Assembly (NCBI RefSeq): GCF_001517085.1
Contig: NZ_LRAC01000014.1
Coordinates: 1-46,770 of the forward strand
Direction: 5' to 3'
Length of the DNA stretch: 46,770 nucleotides
Source of the DNA: Paenibacillus sp. DMB5
Lineage (GTDB): Bacteria; Bacillota; Bacilli; Paenibacillales; Paenibacillaceae
The position numbers and the translations under genes are program-made. Each line of letters opens with the position of its first letter. Positions within the stretch are counted from its first letter, which is position 1. Positions 7,788 through 15,928 of this stretch are shown here, one piece after another. The notes beneath the pieces were generated by a model. The model did not search any database and was not told where the DNA came from. It saw only the letters and a list, made by a program, of their open reading frames with translations.

Positions 7788-8276
7788 ATGATGAACAATA
7801 ATAACTATATTTTAGCAGACGAAATCATTTTTGAAGCTAAACCAGACGCTGTGCCGTATAACTATCGAATCAGCTACAAGATGGCTCAGCTATGTTTAAT
7901 TATGGAGATGTGTAGTCGTGGTGGCTGTTCATTATTAAAACTACACATGATTTCAGTCGGACTTAGCACAAAACAGGACATGGAAGATTTGAGGGAATTA
8001 GCATATGACCGATTAGCAAATTATACAGTCGTTCGTTTTGATCCTGCAGTTAATCATGCTATACGATTTGCAGTTGCTGATGGACTAATCGTTCAACAAC
8101 AGAATGCCTTGTACAAGCTGTCCAAGTTGGGAAAGGCATATGTGAAAAAGATTATTAAGGACACACAACTAATGAAGGAAGAAAAACGTTATCTATCTGT
8201 ATTATCCACGATGCTTACAGAAGATAAAATTAAGGCTCTTACATCTTTGTGGAGGTATTCCAGTGCTGAGAATTAA
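7788..8276 (+). CDS. ABC-3C-like middle component (winged-helix)
   Basis: A 162-residue protein starting 4 nt after the effector stop. YRISYKMAQLCLIMEMCSRG, then SLLKLHMISVGLSTKQDMED, then VRFDPAVNHAIRFAVADGLI and YKLSKLGKAYVK match my memory of the winged-helix middle components of ABC three-component systems (RI..L.LI...SR....L.KL......, D..l..al..A..dGLi......LT..G). In that class the middle component is thought to link the effector to the ATPase. The 3' end overlaps the ATPase start by 14 nt. The assignment is by pattern and context, which support each other. Confidence 0.7.
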   Translation: MMNNNNYILADEIIFEAKPDAVPYNYRISYKMAQLCLIMEMCSRGGCSLLKLHMISVGLSTKQDMEDLRELAYDRLANYTVVRFDPAVNHAIRFAVADGLIVQQQNALYKLSKLGKAYVKKIIKDTQLMKEEKRYLSVLSTMLTEDKIKALTSLWRYSSAEN

Positions 8277-10284
8277 ACGGTTAAAAACTCAAATCAAAAC
8301 AAGCAATGGTACATACGGATTTGATAATATATTTATGGATGGATTAAATATTATAGCAAGTGAAGACAATACGAGCGGCAAAAGTTCTGTCATTGCTGCT
8401 ATATATTATTGTCTTGGTTTTGAAGAAATTATAGGTGGTAAAGGGGAAAAGGTTCTTACAGCGGTTTATAAGACAGCCATTGAGGAAGGAGAAGAGGTCT
8501 GGCCAGTCCTAGAGTCAGGAGCATATCTTGAAATTTATAATGGGAAAGAAATAGTTACGATTTACCGTTCTGCTAAGATGGAGGGGAGAAATAGTAGTCT
8601 CATTACTGTTTATCACAGTGGAATGAATGATATAAAAAAAGCAGGTGTCTTAATTGAAGATATGTATGTACATATGCCTAACTCATCTGTAAATACAAAA
8701 GGATTTCATACTTTTTTAGAGAGCTTTTTACATATTGAACTTCCCCTTGTGCCAGCTGCCGATGATGGAACAAGAAAATTATATTTACAATTAATTTTCT
8801 CTGCAATGTTTATAGAGCAAAAAAATGGTTGGTCGAATATCATGTCAGGCATGCCATTTTTTGGCATCAGAGAGTCGAAAAAACGTGTGCTTGAGTTTTT
8901 ATTACATTTGGATACTCTAGAAAATGAAAAGAAAAAAGATTCTTTGAGAACAAAAGAAAGTAGTATAAAGTTTCAATGGGACTCAATAATTAAAGAATTA
9001 AATATTCTTTTATACAGAGAAGGTTGCGTTCCCCATGGACTACCATTGACCCCACAGATATTATCTGAAGAAGATTTATTAGACCTTTTTATAAAAAAAG
9101 AAGATAGGGAGATAGATGAATATATTGAAAAGCTTCAAGAAGAGTATAATCAGCTAATACTTTTAAAACCTAGAGTAGTTGATAATTTTGATACTATTCA
9201 ACAAGAGCTTAATGCTACTGAAAACTCTATTGATGAATTTGAACGTGAGCTCTATAAAAATAGAAGTATACTACATTCTGAAAGTAGCAGTATTGAAAAA
9301 TTATCAAACAATCTAGAAATTATTGAAAATGATATTCGGAATAATAAAGATGCGGCTAGATTAAGAAACCTTGGTTCGGAACTGGATTTAGCGACAACGA
9401 AGGATACATGCCCTGTATGTAGCCAACCTATTCAAGATACATTAATACCCCATTCTGGTCATATGCAAGCCATGAGCATTGATGAAAACATTAGACATTT
9501 AATTGCTCAGAAAGATATGCTTGAATTTGCTCAAGCGGGTCATCGAAGAAATATGGAAAGAATAAGAGAGCGAATTGTACAACTTGAAAATAGCTTACTA
9601 AAACTTCGTAGCATGGCCAAATCTTTAAGAAATGATTTGTATTCAATTAATGACAATATATCTGAATCAATTATTCGTAAGAAGTTACAGCTAGATGCTG
9701 AAATGAATAGTTTATATCAATTAGTTGAGTATTTTAATTCAAAAAAACAAAAACTTAGTGAACTATCTGAGGAATGGAAAAAATATTTAACAGACAAAGC
9801 AGATCTTCCAAAAAAGAAATTCTCTGATTCAGATGAAGAAAAAAGAAAGACTCTAAGAAATCATTTCATCAGAAATCTTATGCAATTCGGATATAAAAGC
9901 ATACCGAATTTAAATCAAATTGATATATCTATGGATTCGTACCTTCCCGTTATTGAAGGGTTTGATATGAAATTCGATTCGTCCGCAAGTGATAATATAA
10001 GAGCAATATGGTCCTTCGTGTTATCCCTATTAGAAACTTCTAATGAAAGGTCAGGAAATCATCCAGGGGTACTTATCTTTGATGAGCCTGCACAACATAG
10101 TATCGTTAGCAGCGATGTTGAGAAGTTTTTTAATCACATCATCAAACTTAAGAATAGTCAGGTTATTGTTGGAATGACGATAAGGGATAGTGATACACGT
10201 CAGACGATTAAGAAGTTATCTGAAGAAAGTTTTAATTTAATTAAAGTCCCTTACAAAGCTTTTAAAAAATTCTCTGTTGATTGA
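8263..10284 (+). CDS. ABC-3C-like ATPase, RecN/Rad50 type with CxxC hook
   Basis: A 673-residue SMC-like ATPase. It begins at GTG (GTG CTG AGA) after GTGGAGG and overlaps the middle-component gene. Walker A is NTSGKSS (K40), and LIFDEP (residues ~604-609) is Walker B. Between them are long coiled-coil arms (about residues 225-380 and 420-500) meeting at CPVC (383-386), a Rad50-type zinc hook. Proteins of this form act as sensors of DNA ends or abnormal DNA and control an effector. With the REase-like and winged-helix proteins it completes a three-component set. A classical ABC signature (LSGG) is not obvious; SASDNIRAIW near residue 580 takes its place. All key ATPase motifs I can check are present. 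Confidence 0.8.
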   Translation: MLRIKRLKTQIKTSNGTYGFDNIFMDGLNIIASEDNTSGKSSVIAAIYYCLGFEEIIGGKGEKVLTAVYKTAIEEGEEVWPVLESGAYLEIYNGKEIVTIYRSAKMEGRNSSLITVYHSGMNDIKKAGVLIEDMYVHMPNSSVNTKGFHTFLESFLHIELPLVPAADDGTRKLYLQLIFSAMFIEQKNGWSNIMSGMPFFGIRESKKRVLEFLLHLDTLENEKKKDSLRTKESSIKFQWDSIIKELNILLYREGCVPHGLPLTPQILSEEDLLDLFIKKEDREIDEYIEKLQEEYNQLILLKPRVVDNFDTIQQELNATENSIDEFERELYKNRSILHSESSSIEKLSNNLEIIENDIRNNKDAARLRNLGSELDLATTKDTCPVCSQPIQDTLIPHSGHMQAMSIDENIRHLIAQKDMLEFAQAGHRRNMERIRERIVQLENSLLKLRSMAKSLRNDLYSINDNISESIIRKKLQLDAEMNSLYQLVEYFNSKKQKLSELSEEWKKYLTDKADLPKKKFSDSDEEKRKTLRNHFIRNLMQFGYKSIPNLNQIDISMDSYLPVIEGFDMKFDSSASDNIRAIWSFVLSLLETSNERSGNHPGVLIFDEPAQHSIVSSDVEKFFNHIIKLKNSQVIVGMTIRDSDTRQTIKKLSEESFNLIKVPYKAFKKFSVD

Positions 10285-10342
10285 GTGTAAAGTAATTGAT
10301 TAAGAATCTGTTTAAATAATATAATACGATATTAGTTGGATT

Positions 10343-10371
10343 TTGTAAAAAAATAGAAACTGTCGTATAAT
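10343..10371 (+). promoter_or_regulatory. sigma-A-type promoter for the deaminase gene
   Basis: TTGTAA (10343-10348), a 17-nt spacer and a perfect TATAAT (10366-10371), ~30 nt before the start. The deaminase pair therefore has its own promoter and is not only part of the ABC-3C operon. Confidence 0.6.
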
Positions 10372-10399
10372 AGTTATGATATACTGATAGTAGAAGAGG

Positions 10400-10924
10400 T
10401 TGTGTCCACACTTGAAAGAACAGAAGTACTTAAAAAGCCAATGGGGCACAGTGCTAAAAGCAAGAGCTGATGATGTAAGAGCGGATATGCTAGAAATGGT
10501 GGAAATTATCGGAGTACATGCAAAAGCACTGGCCAAGAGTGGAAACATTGCAATTGCTTATTATGAAATCGACGGCAAAAATGGTTATTTGTATAGCCAT
10601 AGCCAAGTAAATTATTTAACGCACCCTATAGCGGAATATAACCTTTTTGTACTTGTTAAAGACAATAGAAAATTTTCTACATTAATCGTAGATTCGGATG
10701 GGACAATTGGTGAGGGGTTTAACCGCTTTACGGATTCTGAAGCTAAAATCTTAGAAGAAATTGCTTCAACCTTTTCAAATGGTTCTTCTGGCTCAATAGA
10801 ACTGTTTACCGATAATCAAACTTGTTCTAGTTGTGAGTATGTAATCGAGCAATTTGAAGAAATGTACCCTAACATTCATATAAACGTATATTATGAAAAA
10901 AGCATTACGAAACATAATCGATAA
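10400..10924 (+). CDS. toxin-type deaminase-fold protein
   Basis: A 174-residue protein. The frame opens at TTG 10400, but TTG 10412 has the better distance to GAAGAGG. The C-terminal part shows a nucleic-acid deaminase signature: TDSEAKILEEIAS (D112-x-E114) and then GSIELFTDNQTCSSCEYVI (C142-xx-C145), ending in YPNIHINVYY. This is the pattern of the polymorphic-toxin deaminases of the BURPS668_1122 type (DtE.k...ia, lyTe..pC.sC..vi.qF...yPni...v). Zinc would be bound by the first position of D/H/C-x-E and the two Cys. It lacks an export signal, so it may act inside the cell as a defence effector. The next gene is a likely partner or immunity protein. Substrate (DNA, RNA or nucleotide) cannot be read. 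Confidence 0.7.
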   Translation: MCPHLKEQKYLKSQWGTVLKARADDVRADMLEMVEIIGVHAKALAKSGNIAIAYYEIDGKNGYLYSHSQVNYLTHPIAEYNLFVLVKDNRKFSTLIVDSDGTIGEGFNRFTDSEAKILEEIASTFSNGSSGSIELFTDNQTCSSCEYVIEQFEEMYPNIHINVYYEKSITKHNR

Positions 10925-10938
10925 GGGAGGCTATCACT

Positions 10939-11289
10939 ATGGCGACTGAAGTTGAAATCTTGGATACAATGGAAATTGCAGAAGTGTTATACTTCCAATT
11001 TCGCCATGCAGAAAGTAATACTGCTGTCGAAGCGAGCAGTCGTGTCATCGAAGAGTTGAGGGATAAATTTTACAACAGTGAGGCTATTTACAGAGCGGCG
11101 ATTATGACACAGTTATTAATACTTAATAATAACAATCGGGATGTATATAGATATTTTACTAAATATATCGACAAACGGACATTAGTGCAGATAACTCACC
11201 AATTAAATCTACAACCGAGTACTCAAAGTTACGTCAGTATTATAAGAACGAATGTAGAAAAAGTAGAGGCAATGAAACTGGGGCATTAA
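10939..11289 (+). CDS. small helical protein, possible immunity partner of the deaminase
   Basis: A 116-residue, mainly helical protein (TMEIAEVLYFQFRHAESNTA, then a VIEELRDKFYN helix). It starts at ATG after AAGGGAGG, 15 nt downstream of the deaminase stop, and a terminator follows. The order toxin-then-small-protein is typical of toxin/immunity pairs, which is the only basis for the partner idea. I recognise no family. Confidence 0.6.
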   Translation: MATEVEILDTMEIAEVLYFQFRHAESNTAVEASSRVIEELRDKFYNSEAIYRAAIMTQLLILNNNNRDVYRYFTKYIDKRTLVQITHQLNLQPSTQSYVSIIRTNVEKVEAMKLGH

Positions 11290-11311
11290 AGCAAATAAGA
11301 AATTAACACCC

Positions 11312-11351
11312 AAAGAACCAATGCCCTTCCAGGGGACTTGGTTCTTTTTTT
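11312..11351 (+). terminator. terminator of the deaminase operon
   Basis: AAAGAACCA pairs with TGGTTCTTT and is followed by TTTTG. The inner CCC/GGG pairs lengthen the hairpin. Confidence 0.8.
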
Positions 11352-11749
11352 GAATGGAAGTTTAAGCATTAATTGATGATTAACTTTAATGACTAATTAA
11401 TTTGAGGTCTTTTTTACTTTCGGCAATCTAAAAGCCCCCATGATTCATGGCTTTTACTATATCCGAACTTCATTAAGGGAGAGAAGACTATGGGGAATAT
11501 CTCTCAAGATAAATGGAATATATGTAGTAAATAAAGCATACTATAATAAGGTGTGCTTTATCAAAAAGATAATACCCCCACTTCAGCAAAGCAAGTGGGG
11601 GATAATAATAAAGTAATGCTGAGCGTATATAATCACTGATTATATGCGCTTTTATATAAAAAATATCATAAATCGTATACACTAATTTGATGGTTTAAAG
11701 ACTCCTCATATAATAAGTTTAAATGTTATGGAGGAGTTCAATTTGAGTT

Positions 11750-12904
11750 ATGAAACACATCATCATGAAAGCTTACAAATTTAGAATCTATCCAACCTAT
11801 GAACAAATCATATTGATTAACAAAACGATTGGTTGTAGTCGATATATTTTTAATTATTTTTTAAACCAATGGAATACTACGTTTCGTGAGACGGGAAAAG
11901 GTCTGTCGTATAAAATATGTTCTGACCAATTGCCACACTTAAAGTTGGAGCATGAATGGCTTAAAGAGGTCGATAGCATTGCGCTTCAGTCTTCAACCCG
12001 AAATTTGAGTGACGCATTTGACCGCTTTTTCAAAGGGCAAAATGAGTTGCCCAGATTCAAATCCAAAAAGAATAAGGTGCAGTCATACATTACGCGGTTT
12101 ACCAATCATAATATTAAGATTGAGAAACAGGGTCTGTTAAAGCTACCTAAATTAGGATTCATACGCTTTGCGCAGTCTCGCCAGGTAGAAGGACGAATCA
12201 TTAACGCTACCGTCAGGAGAAATCCTAGTGGTAAGTATTTTGTATCCATTATGAGTGAAGTGGAAGTTGAAAAACTGTCAAACAGCACACCAATGCGAAA
12301 CATTGGAATTGATGTGGGACTCAAAACGTTTGCAACGTGTTCCAACGAAATGGTATATGAAAATCCAAAGTTCTTTCGTAAAAAGGAACAGAAGTTGGCC
12401 CAATTACAACGAATCTTATCACGCAGAAAAGTCGGCTCAAACCGTTGGAATAAACAAAGAGTAAAAGTAGCACGTATGCATGAGTCCATAACAAATGCAC
12501 GTATGGATTTTTTGCATAAGGTTTCAACCGATATTGTCAAAAAACACGATATTATCGGAATTGAACATTTAAAAATTTCAAATTTAATAAAAAACAAAAA
12601 GCTTTCAAAAGCGATTAGTGAGGTATCTTGGTCCGAATTCTTCAGGATGCTGAAATACAAATCACTGTGGTACGGACGTACTACAATGGAAGTAGCGAGC
12701 GATTATCCTTCTTCCCAATTATGCTCCAATTGTAATTATCAAAATCGGGATGTGAAGAATCTTAATTTGAGAATGTGGACATGTCCAAATTGTAATGCGA
12801 ATCATGACCGTGATGTTAATGCTTCAAAAAACATACAAAAAGAATCTCTTCGTTTGTACAACGAAAGGATTCAAACCACAGGAACTGTGGGGCTTGCTCA
12901 ATAA
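11750..12904 (+). CDS. tnpB: TnpB RNA-guided nuclease of an IS605-type element
   Basis: A 384-residue TnpB, near the usual length. The N-terminus (KAYKFRIYPTYEQIILINKT) is typical. RuvC active residues are all present: D in NIGIDVGLKTFA, E in IIGIEHLKISNL and D in CPNCNANHDRDVNASKNI. The zinc finger is CSNC...CPNC. So it looks catalytically competent. TnpB cuts DNA using an omega RNA made from the right end and helps the element persist after excision. The GGAGGAG site lies ~13 nt before ATG 11750; an inner ATG five codons later is possible. No tnpA neighbour is present. Confidence 0.9.
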   Translation: MKHIIMKAYKFRIYPTYEQIILINKTIGCSRYIFNYFLNQWNTTFRETGKGLSYKICSDQLPHLKLEHEWLKEVDSIALQSSTRNLSDAFDRFFKGQNELPRFKSKKNKVQSYITRFTNHNIKIEKQGLLKLPKLGFIRFAQSRQVEGRIINATVRRNPSGKYFVSIMSEVEVEKLSNSTPMRNIGIDVGLKTFATCSNEMVYENPKFFRKKEQKLAQLQRILSRRKVGSNRWNKQRVKVARMHESITNARMDFLHKVSTDIVKKHDIIGIEHLKISNLIKNKKLSKAISEVSWSEFFRMLKYKSLWYGRTTMEVASDYPSSQLCSNCNYQNRDVKNLNLRMWTCPNCNANHDRDVNASKNIQKESLRLYNERIQTTGTVGLAQ

Positions 12905-12966
12905 AATAACGTTCCATAAGGAACGTGTTCTTGAGAATCGCCCACTTCAACAAGTGGGCGTTGTTC
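12780..12966 (+). ncRNA. probable omega RNA (tnpB guide scaffold)
   Basis: The tnpB 3' end and the 60 nt after it fold into three hairpins: CCACAGGAACTGTGG, ACGTTCC-ATAA-GGAACGT, and CGCCCACTT-CAAC-AAGTGGGCG (12946-12966). This is the place and style of TnpB omega RNAs, with the guide copied from the flank at ~12975. Borders are approximate. Confidence 0.5.
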
Positions 12967-13103
12967 AAAGAGGAGTACTAATATCAATATTGAAAATTCA
13001 ATTTATCTAGTAGTCACTGAATAGAGAATTTGATATTATATTTGGGTGATAATGTAAGGAAGGAGAATGTTAACCTGCATTGAGATGATAAGGAGAGATA
13101 AGA

Positions 13104-13376
13104 GTGGTTCCATGGGTACATGTCATATATTATGTGGATAGGATAAGAGTATCTAACAGCAAGGAAGATGATGTCTTAAAAATAGTATGGCATGTATCAA
13201 GTTTGAGTATAAGTATAGAGGATAAGATTCAGTTATTTGATAATATTTTCAAAGAACTGTGTTCACCGACATATCAAACGGAGAATGAATACTTAGAGAA
13301 GTCAAAAGATAACAAGCATTATCTTCAGCTAATAAAAATAGCATCGGATATTTTGAAGAACAACAATACAAAATAA
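13104..13376 (+). CDS. unknown small helical protein, paralogue of the next gene
   Basis: A 90-residue protein starting at GTG after AAGGAGAG. Its C-terminal half (IEDKIQLFDNIFKELCSP, then KSKDNKHYLQLIKIASDIL) aligns with that of the next gene (MDDKIWIFDSLYNELSKP, then ESQDNKHLLSLIANMSTAL), so the two arose by duplication or are a heterodimer pair. It is the first of a three-gene operon. No known family; no catalytic motif. The gap before it (12976-13103) has no gene. Confidence 0.6.
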   Translation: MVPWVHVIYYVDRIRVSNSKEDDVLKIVWHVSSLSISIEDKIQLFDNIFKELCSPTYQTENEYLEKSKDNKHYLQLIKIASDILKNNNTK

Positions 13377-13391
13377 AGGGGGGGCAGAAAG

Positions 13392-13667
13392 ATGAAAGAA
13401 GCTTTAGTCAATAAATATGCAAAGCAGCTAAAAGAAAATGTTGGCACAAAAGAACAAACAGAGATACTACAAGAAATTAATGATGCAGAAATCGAAATGG
13501 ATGATAAAATTTGGATATTTGACTCTTTATATAACGAGTTAAGTAAACCGGTTATAAGAAGAGGGTTCCTATTCTTACAAGAATCTCAGGACAATAAGCA
13601 TTTGTTATCATTAATAGCTAATATGTCGACTGCACTAAAAAATAAGAACGAAAGTGAGAAGAAATAA
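13392..13667 (+). CDS. unknown small helical protein, paralogue of the previous gene
   Basis: A 91-residue protein, ATG after GGGGGG(C)AG. It shares the DNKH(L/Y)L.LI motif and the DKI..FD......S.P block with the previous protein, but its N-terminus (KEALVNKYAKQLKENVGTKE) is different. Its stop overlaps the start of the membrane-anchored protein gene (TAATG), so it is translationally coupled to it. Function unknown; a role as regulator or ligand of the third protein is possible. Confidence 0.6.
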   Translation: MKEALVNKYAKQLKENVGTKEQTEILQEINDAEIEMDDKIWIFDSLYNELSKPVIRRGFLFLQESQDNKHLLSLIANMSTALKNKNESEKK

Positions 13668-14176
13668 TGGCTCAACTAATAGTATCTATTATAGGAATAA
13701 CTATATCTGCATTTGCATTGCTTGTAGCATTTAAGGCGAGTAAAGCATCCGAAAAAGCTAATGATGAAGCTACTAGACTAAAAGGTTATTACAATGGGCT
13801 TGTAGAGCGCAATAATCAATTTATGTCCGGTCAGACTGAACTACAGTTAAATCAAACGATTGAGGAAACAAAAAGGCATCTCATGAATGTTGCTTTTAAA
13901 ATAGCAGACCTTCCAGAAAGTGTAGATGATAACGTCAAAAGTATGTTGGATAGTTTGTTTAAAGCTGCAATAGAAAGTAATGCAAATGCTTACGAAACTG
14001 CATGTGGATTATACATAGATGATAAGATTGACAAAGCACGATTCCAAAAGTTATATCATATTGAGATAAGAAGGATAATTGAAGACGCTTCATTTAATAA
14101 CCTTTTTCATCCTCAAGATACTTCGAAATATAGAGCAATATGGCGTGTCTACAAAGAATGGAATCACCAAGAATAA
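13667..14176 (+). CDS. membrane-anchored helical protein of the three-gene operon
   Basis: A 169-residue protein with one N-terminal membrane segment (LIVSIIGITISAFALLVAF, residues 3-22), then a basic/Ala-rich coiled helix (KASKASEKANDEAT) and a helical cytoplasmic domain (NAYETACGLYIDDKIDKARF, RRIIEDASFNNLF). The membrane anchor with a helical domain is a common design in abortive-infection proteins, but I do not recognise this family and see no pore or enzyme motif. It overlaps the second small gene by the TAATG start. Confidence 0.65.
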   Translation: MAQLIVSIIGITISAFALLVAFKASKASEKANDEATRLKGYYNGLVERNNQFMSGQTELQLNQTIEETKRHLMNVAFKIADLPESVDDNVKSMLDSLFKAAIESNANAYETACGLYIDDKIDKARFQKLYHIEIRRIIEDASFNNLFHPQDTSKYRAIWRVYKEWNHQE

Positions 14177-14248
14177 ATTGCAAAGTCGGCTCATAAAGCA
14201 AAAGTACCAGTTGGTTTTTTATAATCATAATAATAATGATGGGAAAGG

Positions 14249-14509
14249 ATGATAACGATTAGTACACTTCCCGAAAATTACCGTAAACGTTGGACACAAG
14301 AAGAGAATAATAAAGTATATGAGTTTGCAGATAGTTTAAATTCTCAAGAAGAGCTTACTGAACGCGCTCCAGACTTTGCTGCATCGATTGGTAGACCAAT
14401 CAGTACAGTACAATATAAGGTTGAGAAACGAAAAGGTTGGTATAGTCGGAATACAAACAAAAAAGCTAAATTAGTCAAGGATAACTCCAGGGAAATAATA
14501 AATAAATAA
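14249..14509 (+). CDS. SANT/Myb-like small DNA-binding protein
   Basis: An 86-residue basic protein. KRWTQEENNKVYEFADS, then LTERAPDFAASIGRPISTVQ and KVEKRKGWYSRN form a tri-helix of the SANT/Myb or homeodomain-like kind (W at the first helix, then an IGRP..TVQ.K recognition helix). The ATG at 14249 is directly next to AAAGG, with almost no spacing; an ATT nine bases later would be better spaced, so the start is uncertain. It is the intact partner of the pseudogene at 4640-4825. A terminator and a decayed Ala-rich gene follow in the same order as there. Confidence 0.6.
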   Translation: MITISTLPENYRKRWTQEENNKVYEFADSLNSQEELTERAPDFAASIGRPISTVQYKVEKRKGWYSRNTNKKAKLVKDNSREIINK

Positions 14510-14576
14510 GGATTTCGGTTTTTTCGATTAATATTGATTGGCTGTTTATCATAAAGAGCTTAGCATTCGTCTAAAT

Positions 14577-14610
14577 AAAAAAGGAGGGTTACTATTGACC
14601 CTCCTTTTTT
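14577..14610. terminator. bidirectional terminator, duplicate of the one at 5011
   Basis: AAAAAAGGAGGGT/ACCCTCCTTTTTT with an 8-nt loop. It matches the hairpin at 5011-5044 in stem core, loop and neighbourhood. Confidence 0.8.
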
Positions 14611-14638
14611 TCGTAGTCTTACTTTCTTCTTGTGCTAA

Positions 14639-14900
14639 TTAGATATACCGACTATCCAGACAGCTGCAGTTGTCGCTTCATTTCGACCAAATACGGTAGT
14701 GGCAGTTCTACCAACTGCGTTATTAGCAATTAAGTTACCAATGACTCTAATAGCGTCATAGTGCCCTACAGCAGCGTACAACGGCAGCAGTTATAGCCTA
14801 GGCATTGGATGGCTGTGGTTGTAGCAGCATTAGTCGCTCCGTACAGCACCAGCTAGTAGAAGTCGGGCAAGCTAGTGTAAATACATCTCAATCTGCGGTA
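14639..14900 (-). pseudogene. decayed Ala/Val-rich gene, counterpart of 5053-5703
   Basis: The minus strand shows an Ala/Thr/Val-rich tail (LIANNAVGRTATTVFGR, then EATTAAVWIVGISN and a TAA at 14639-14641). Upstream it is broken by stops and frameshifts, with other Ala-rich pieces (TNAATTTAIQ) in another frame. It lies just after the copied terminator, where the Ala/Gly-rich gene lies in the other block, so I read it as the ruined counterpart. Identity between the two is not close, and limits are rough. Confidence 0.45.
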
Positions 14901-14992
14901 ACCACTTATGTCCCATTTGGCAAGTACAGGATAGTTCGGACTATACGGAGCTTCAATTACTACAGGAGTTTATGTCACAGCAAAACCATAAA

Positions 14993-15020
14993 AAGCTCTG
15001 TCCAATTAAAGACAGAGCTT
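14993..15020 (-). terminator. terminator of the gene at 15038-15928
   Basis: AAGCTCTGTC/GACAGAGCTT, perfect 10-bp stem with an 8-nt loop, followed on the minus strand by TTTTATGG. It ends the minus-strand gene 18 nt before. Confidence 0.75.
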
Positions 15021-15037
15021 AGAATAATTATTATCGT

Positions 15038-15928
15038 TTATTGTACTTTTTGAATTGTTGAGAGTGTAAGAAGAATAGCATTGGTTGTACCACCGCCTAC
15101 ATTTGAGAAAGAATATAGTGCTGATGGTACTCCTCTTAAAGTAACATAATCACCGTCAAGAATATCTCCAGTAGACCCGTTGTAAATGCCTATAAGGGAA
15201 TCACCATTATCATTTAGAATATGGACACTTGCTAATGTTCCAAAATCTGTTTCTTCTTCGGAGATTTGTACTATAGTTCCAGAAACCTCAATCATTTTGT
15301 CAAAGTATGGAGTTATATTTTTGAAAAGGTGTCTCGATGTAATACTTGCGTCTACCTCAGCTGCTGCACTATTTTTTGTTTCTACTGTCATAGCAGGGAA
15401 CAGTTCATAATGATTGATGAGGTAATCTTTGGTTTTGTCATCTAATTCAGCGGCATCTTCTGTAATAACGGGAACGAGTTGTTCCATAATTGTCGCAGCC
15501 TTAGATTTTTTTTCAAGTTCCTTTGCTTCCGCCTCGGCCTTCGCCTTCTTTTCAGCCGCCGCCTTTTCTTCAGCCTCTTTTTTTGCTTTCTTCTCTTCCT
15601 CAGCCTTAGCGTCAGCTTCTTCTTTTGCTTTTTTCTCAGCTTCCTTTTTTGCTTCATCTTCAGCGGTGCTATTGTTTTCTTGGCTTGCATTGGCACTAAC
15701 ATTAGTTACTTCACTTGAAGATGATTCTGTAGTATTTGATTTATCTGAAGCAGCGGTCTCATCGTTAGAACTATCAGCCGACACTGCTATAATAAACACT
15801 ACGAAGCAAGCCAAAGCAGAAAGGAAAATTTTCTTTTTATTTGGTTTCTTTCGAATCAAATAAATAAAACCAGTAATTACTAAAATAATACTTGCGAGAA
15901 AACTAAGCAACCCCACTGTCATCCACAT
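15038..15928 (-). CDS. membrane protein with KEA-rich coiled coil and OB-fold-like domain
   Basis: A 296-residue protein. Residues ~4-26 and ~34-50 are two membrane segments. Then comes a Ser/Thr/Asn-rich linker (~52-88) and a repetitive Ala/Glu/Lys stretch (~90-148) with EEKKAKKEAEEKAA-like repeats, a long charged helix like those of TolA. The end (residues ~205-296: MIEVSGTIVQISEEETDFGT, then DGDYVTLRGVPSALYSF) reads like an OB-fold of extracytoplasmic proteins. So it is a membrane-anchored protein with a helical stalk and an external binding domain. It is inserted between the remnants of the duplicate block. No close family recognised. Long opposite-strand frames here are antisense to the repeats. 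Confidence 0.7.
   Translation of the reverse strand: MWMTVGLLSFLASIILVITGFIYLIRKKPNKKKIFLSALACFVVFIIAVSADSSNDETAASDKSNTTESSSSEVTNVSANASQENNSTAEDEAKKEAEKKAKEEADAKAEEEKKAKKEAEEKAAAEKKAKAEAEAKELEKKSKAATIMEQLVPVITEDAAELDDKTKDYLINHYELFPAMTVETKNSAAAEVDASITSRHLFKNITPYFDKMIEVSGTIVQISEEETDFGTLASVHILNDNGDSLIGIYNGSTGDILDGDYVTLRGVPSALYSFSNVGGGTTNAILLTLSTIQKVQ

Larger units (their letters stand above)
11560..12975 (+). mobile_element. IS200/IS605-type element with tnpB only
   Basis: The element holds a full tnpB but no tnpA (Y1 transposase). On the left is a TACCCCCACTT/AAGTGGGGGATA hairpin (11572-11605), then a near-perfect 29-bp palindrome (AGCGTATATAATCA/TGATTATATGCGCT, 11622-11650) and a run of ~100 bp before tnpB. 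On the right, ~40 nt after tnpB, is a CGCCCACTT/AAGTGGGCG hairpin followed by TTGTTCAA, like IS605-family right ends. Exact ends are not determined. It would need a Y1 transposase in trans to move. It sits between the deaminase operon and the three-gene operon. Confidence 0.6.

Noticed and set aside
12106..12660. Long minus-strand frame inside the IS605-type tnpB
   Set aside because: Antisense shadow; tnpB has all family motifs.
15429..15863. Plus-strand Ser/Phe/Ala-rich frame, membrane-like
   Set aside because: Mirror of the KEA-repeat region of the minus-strand gene; no ribosome site.
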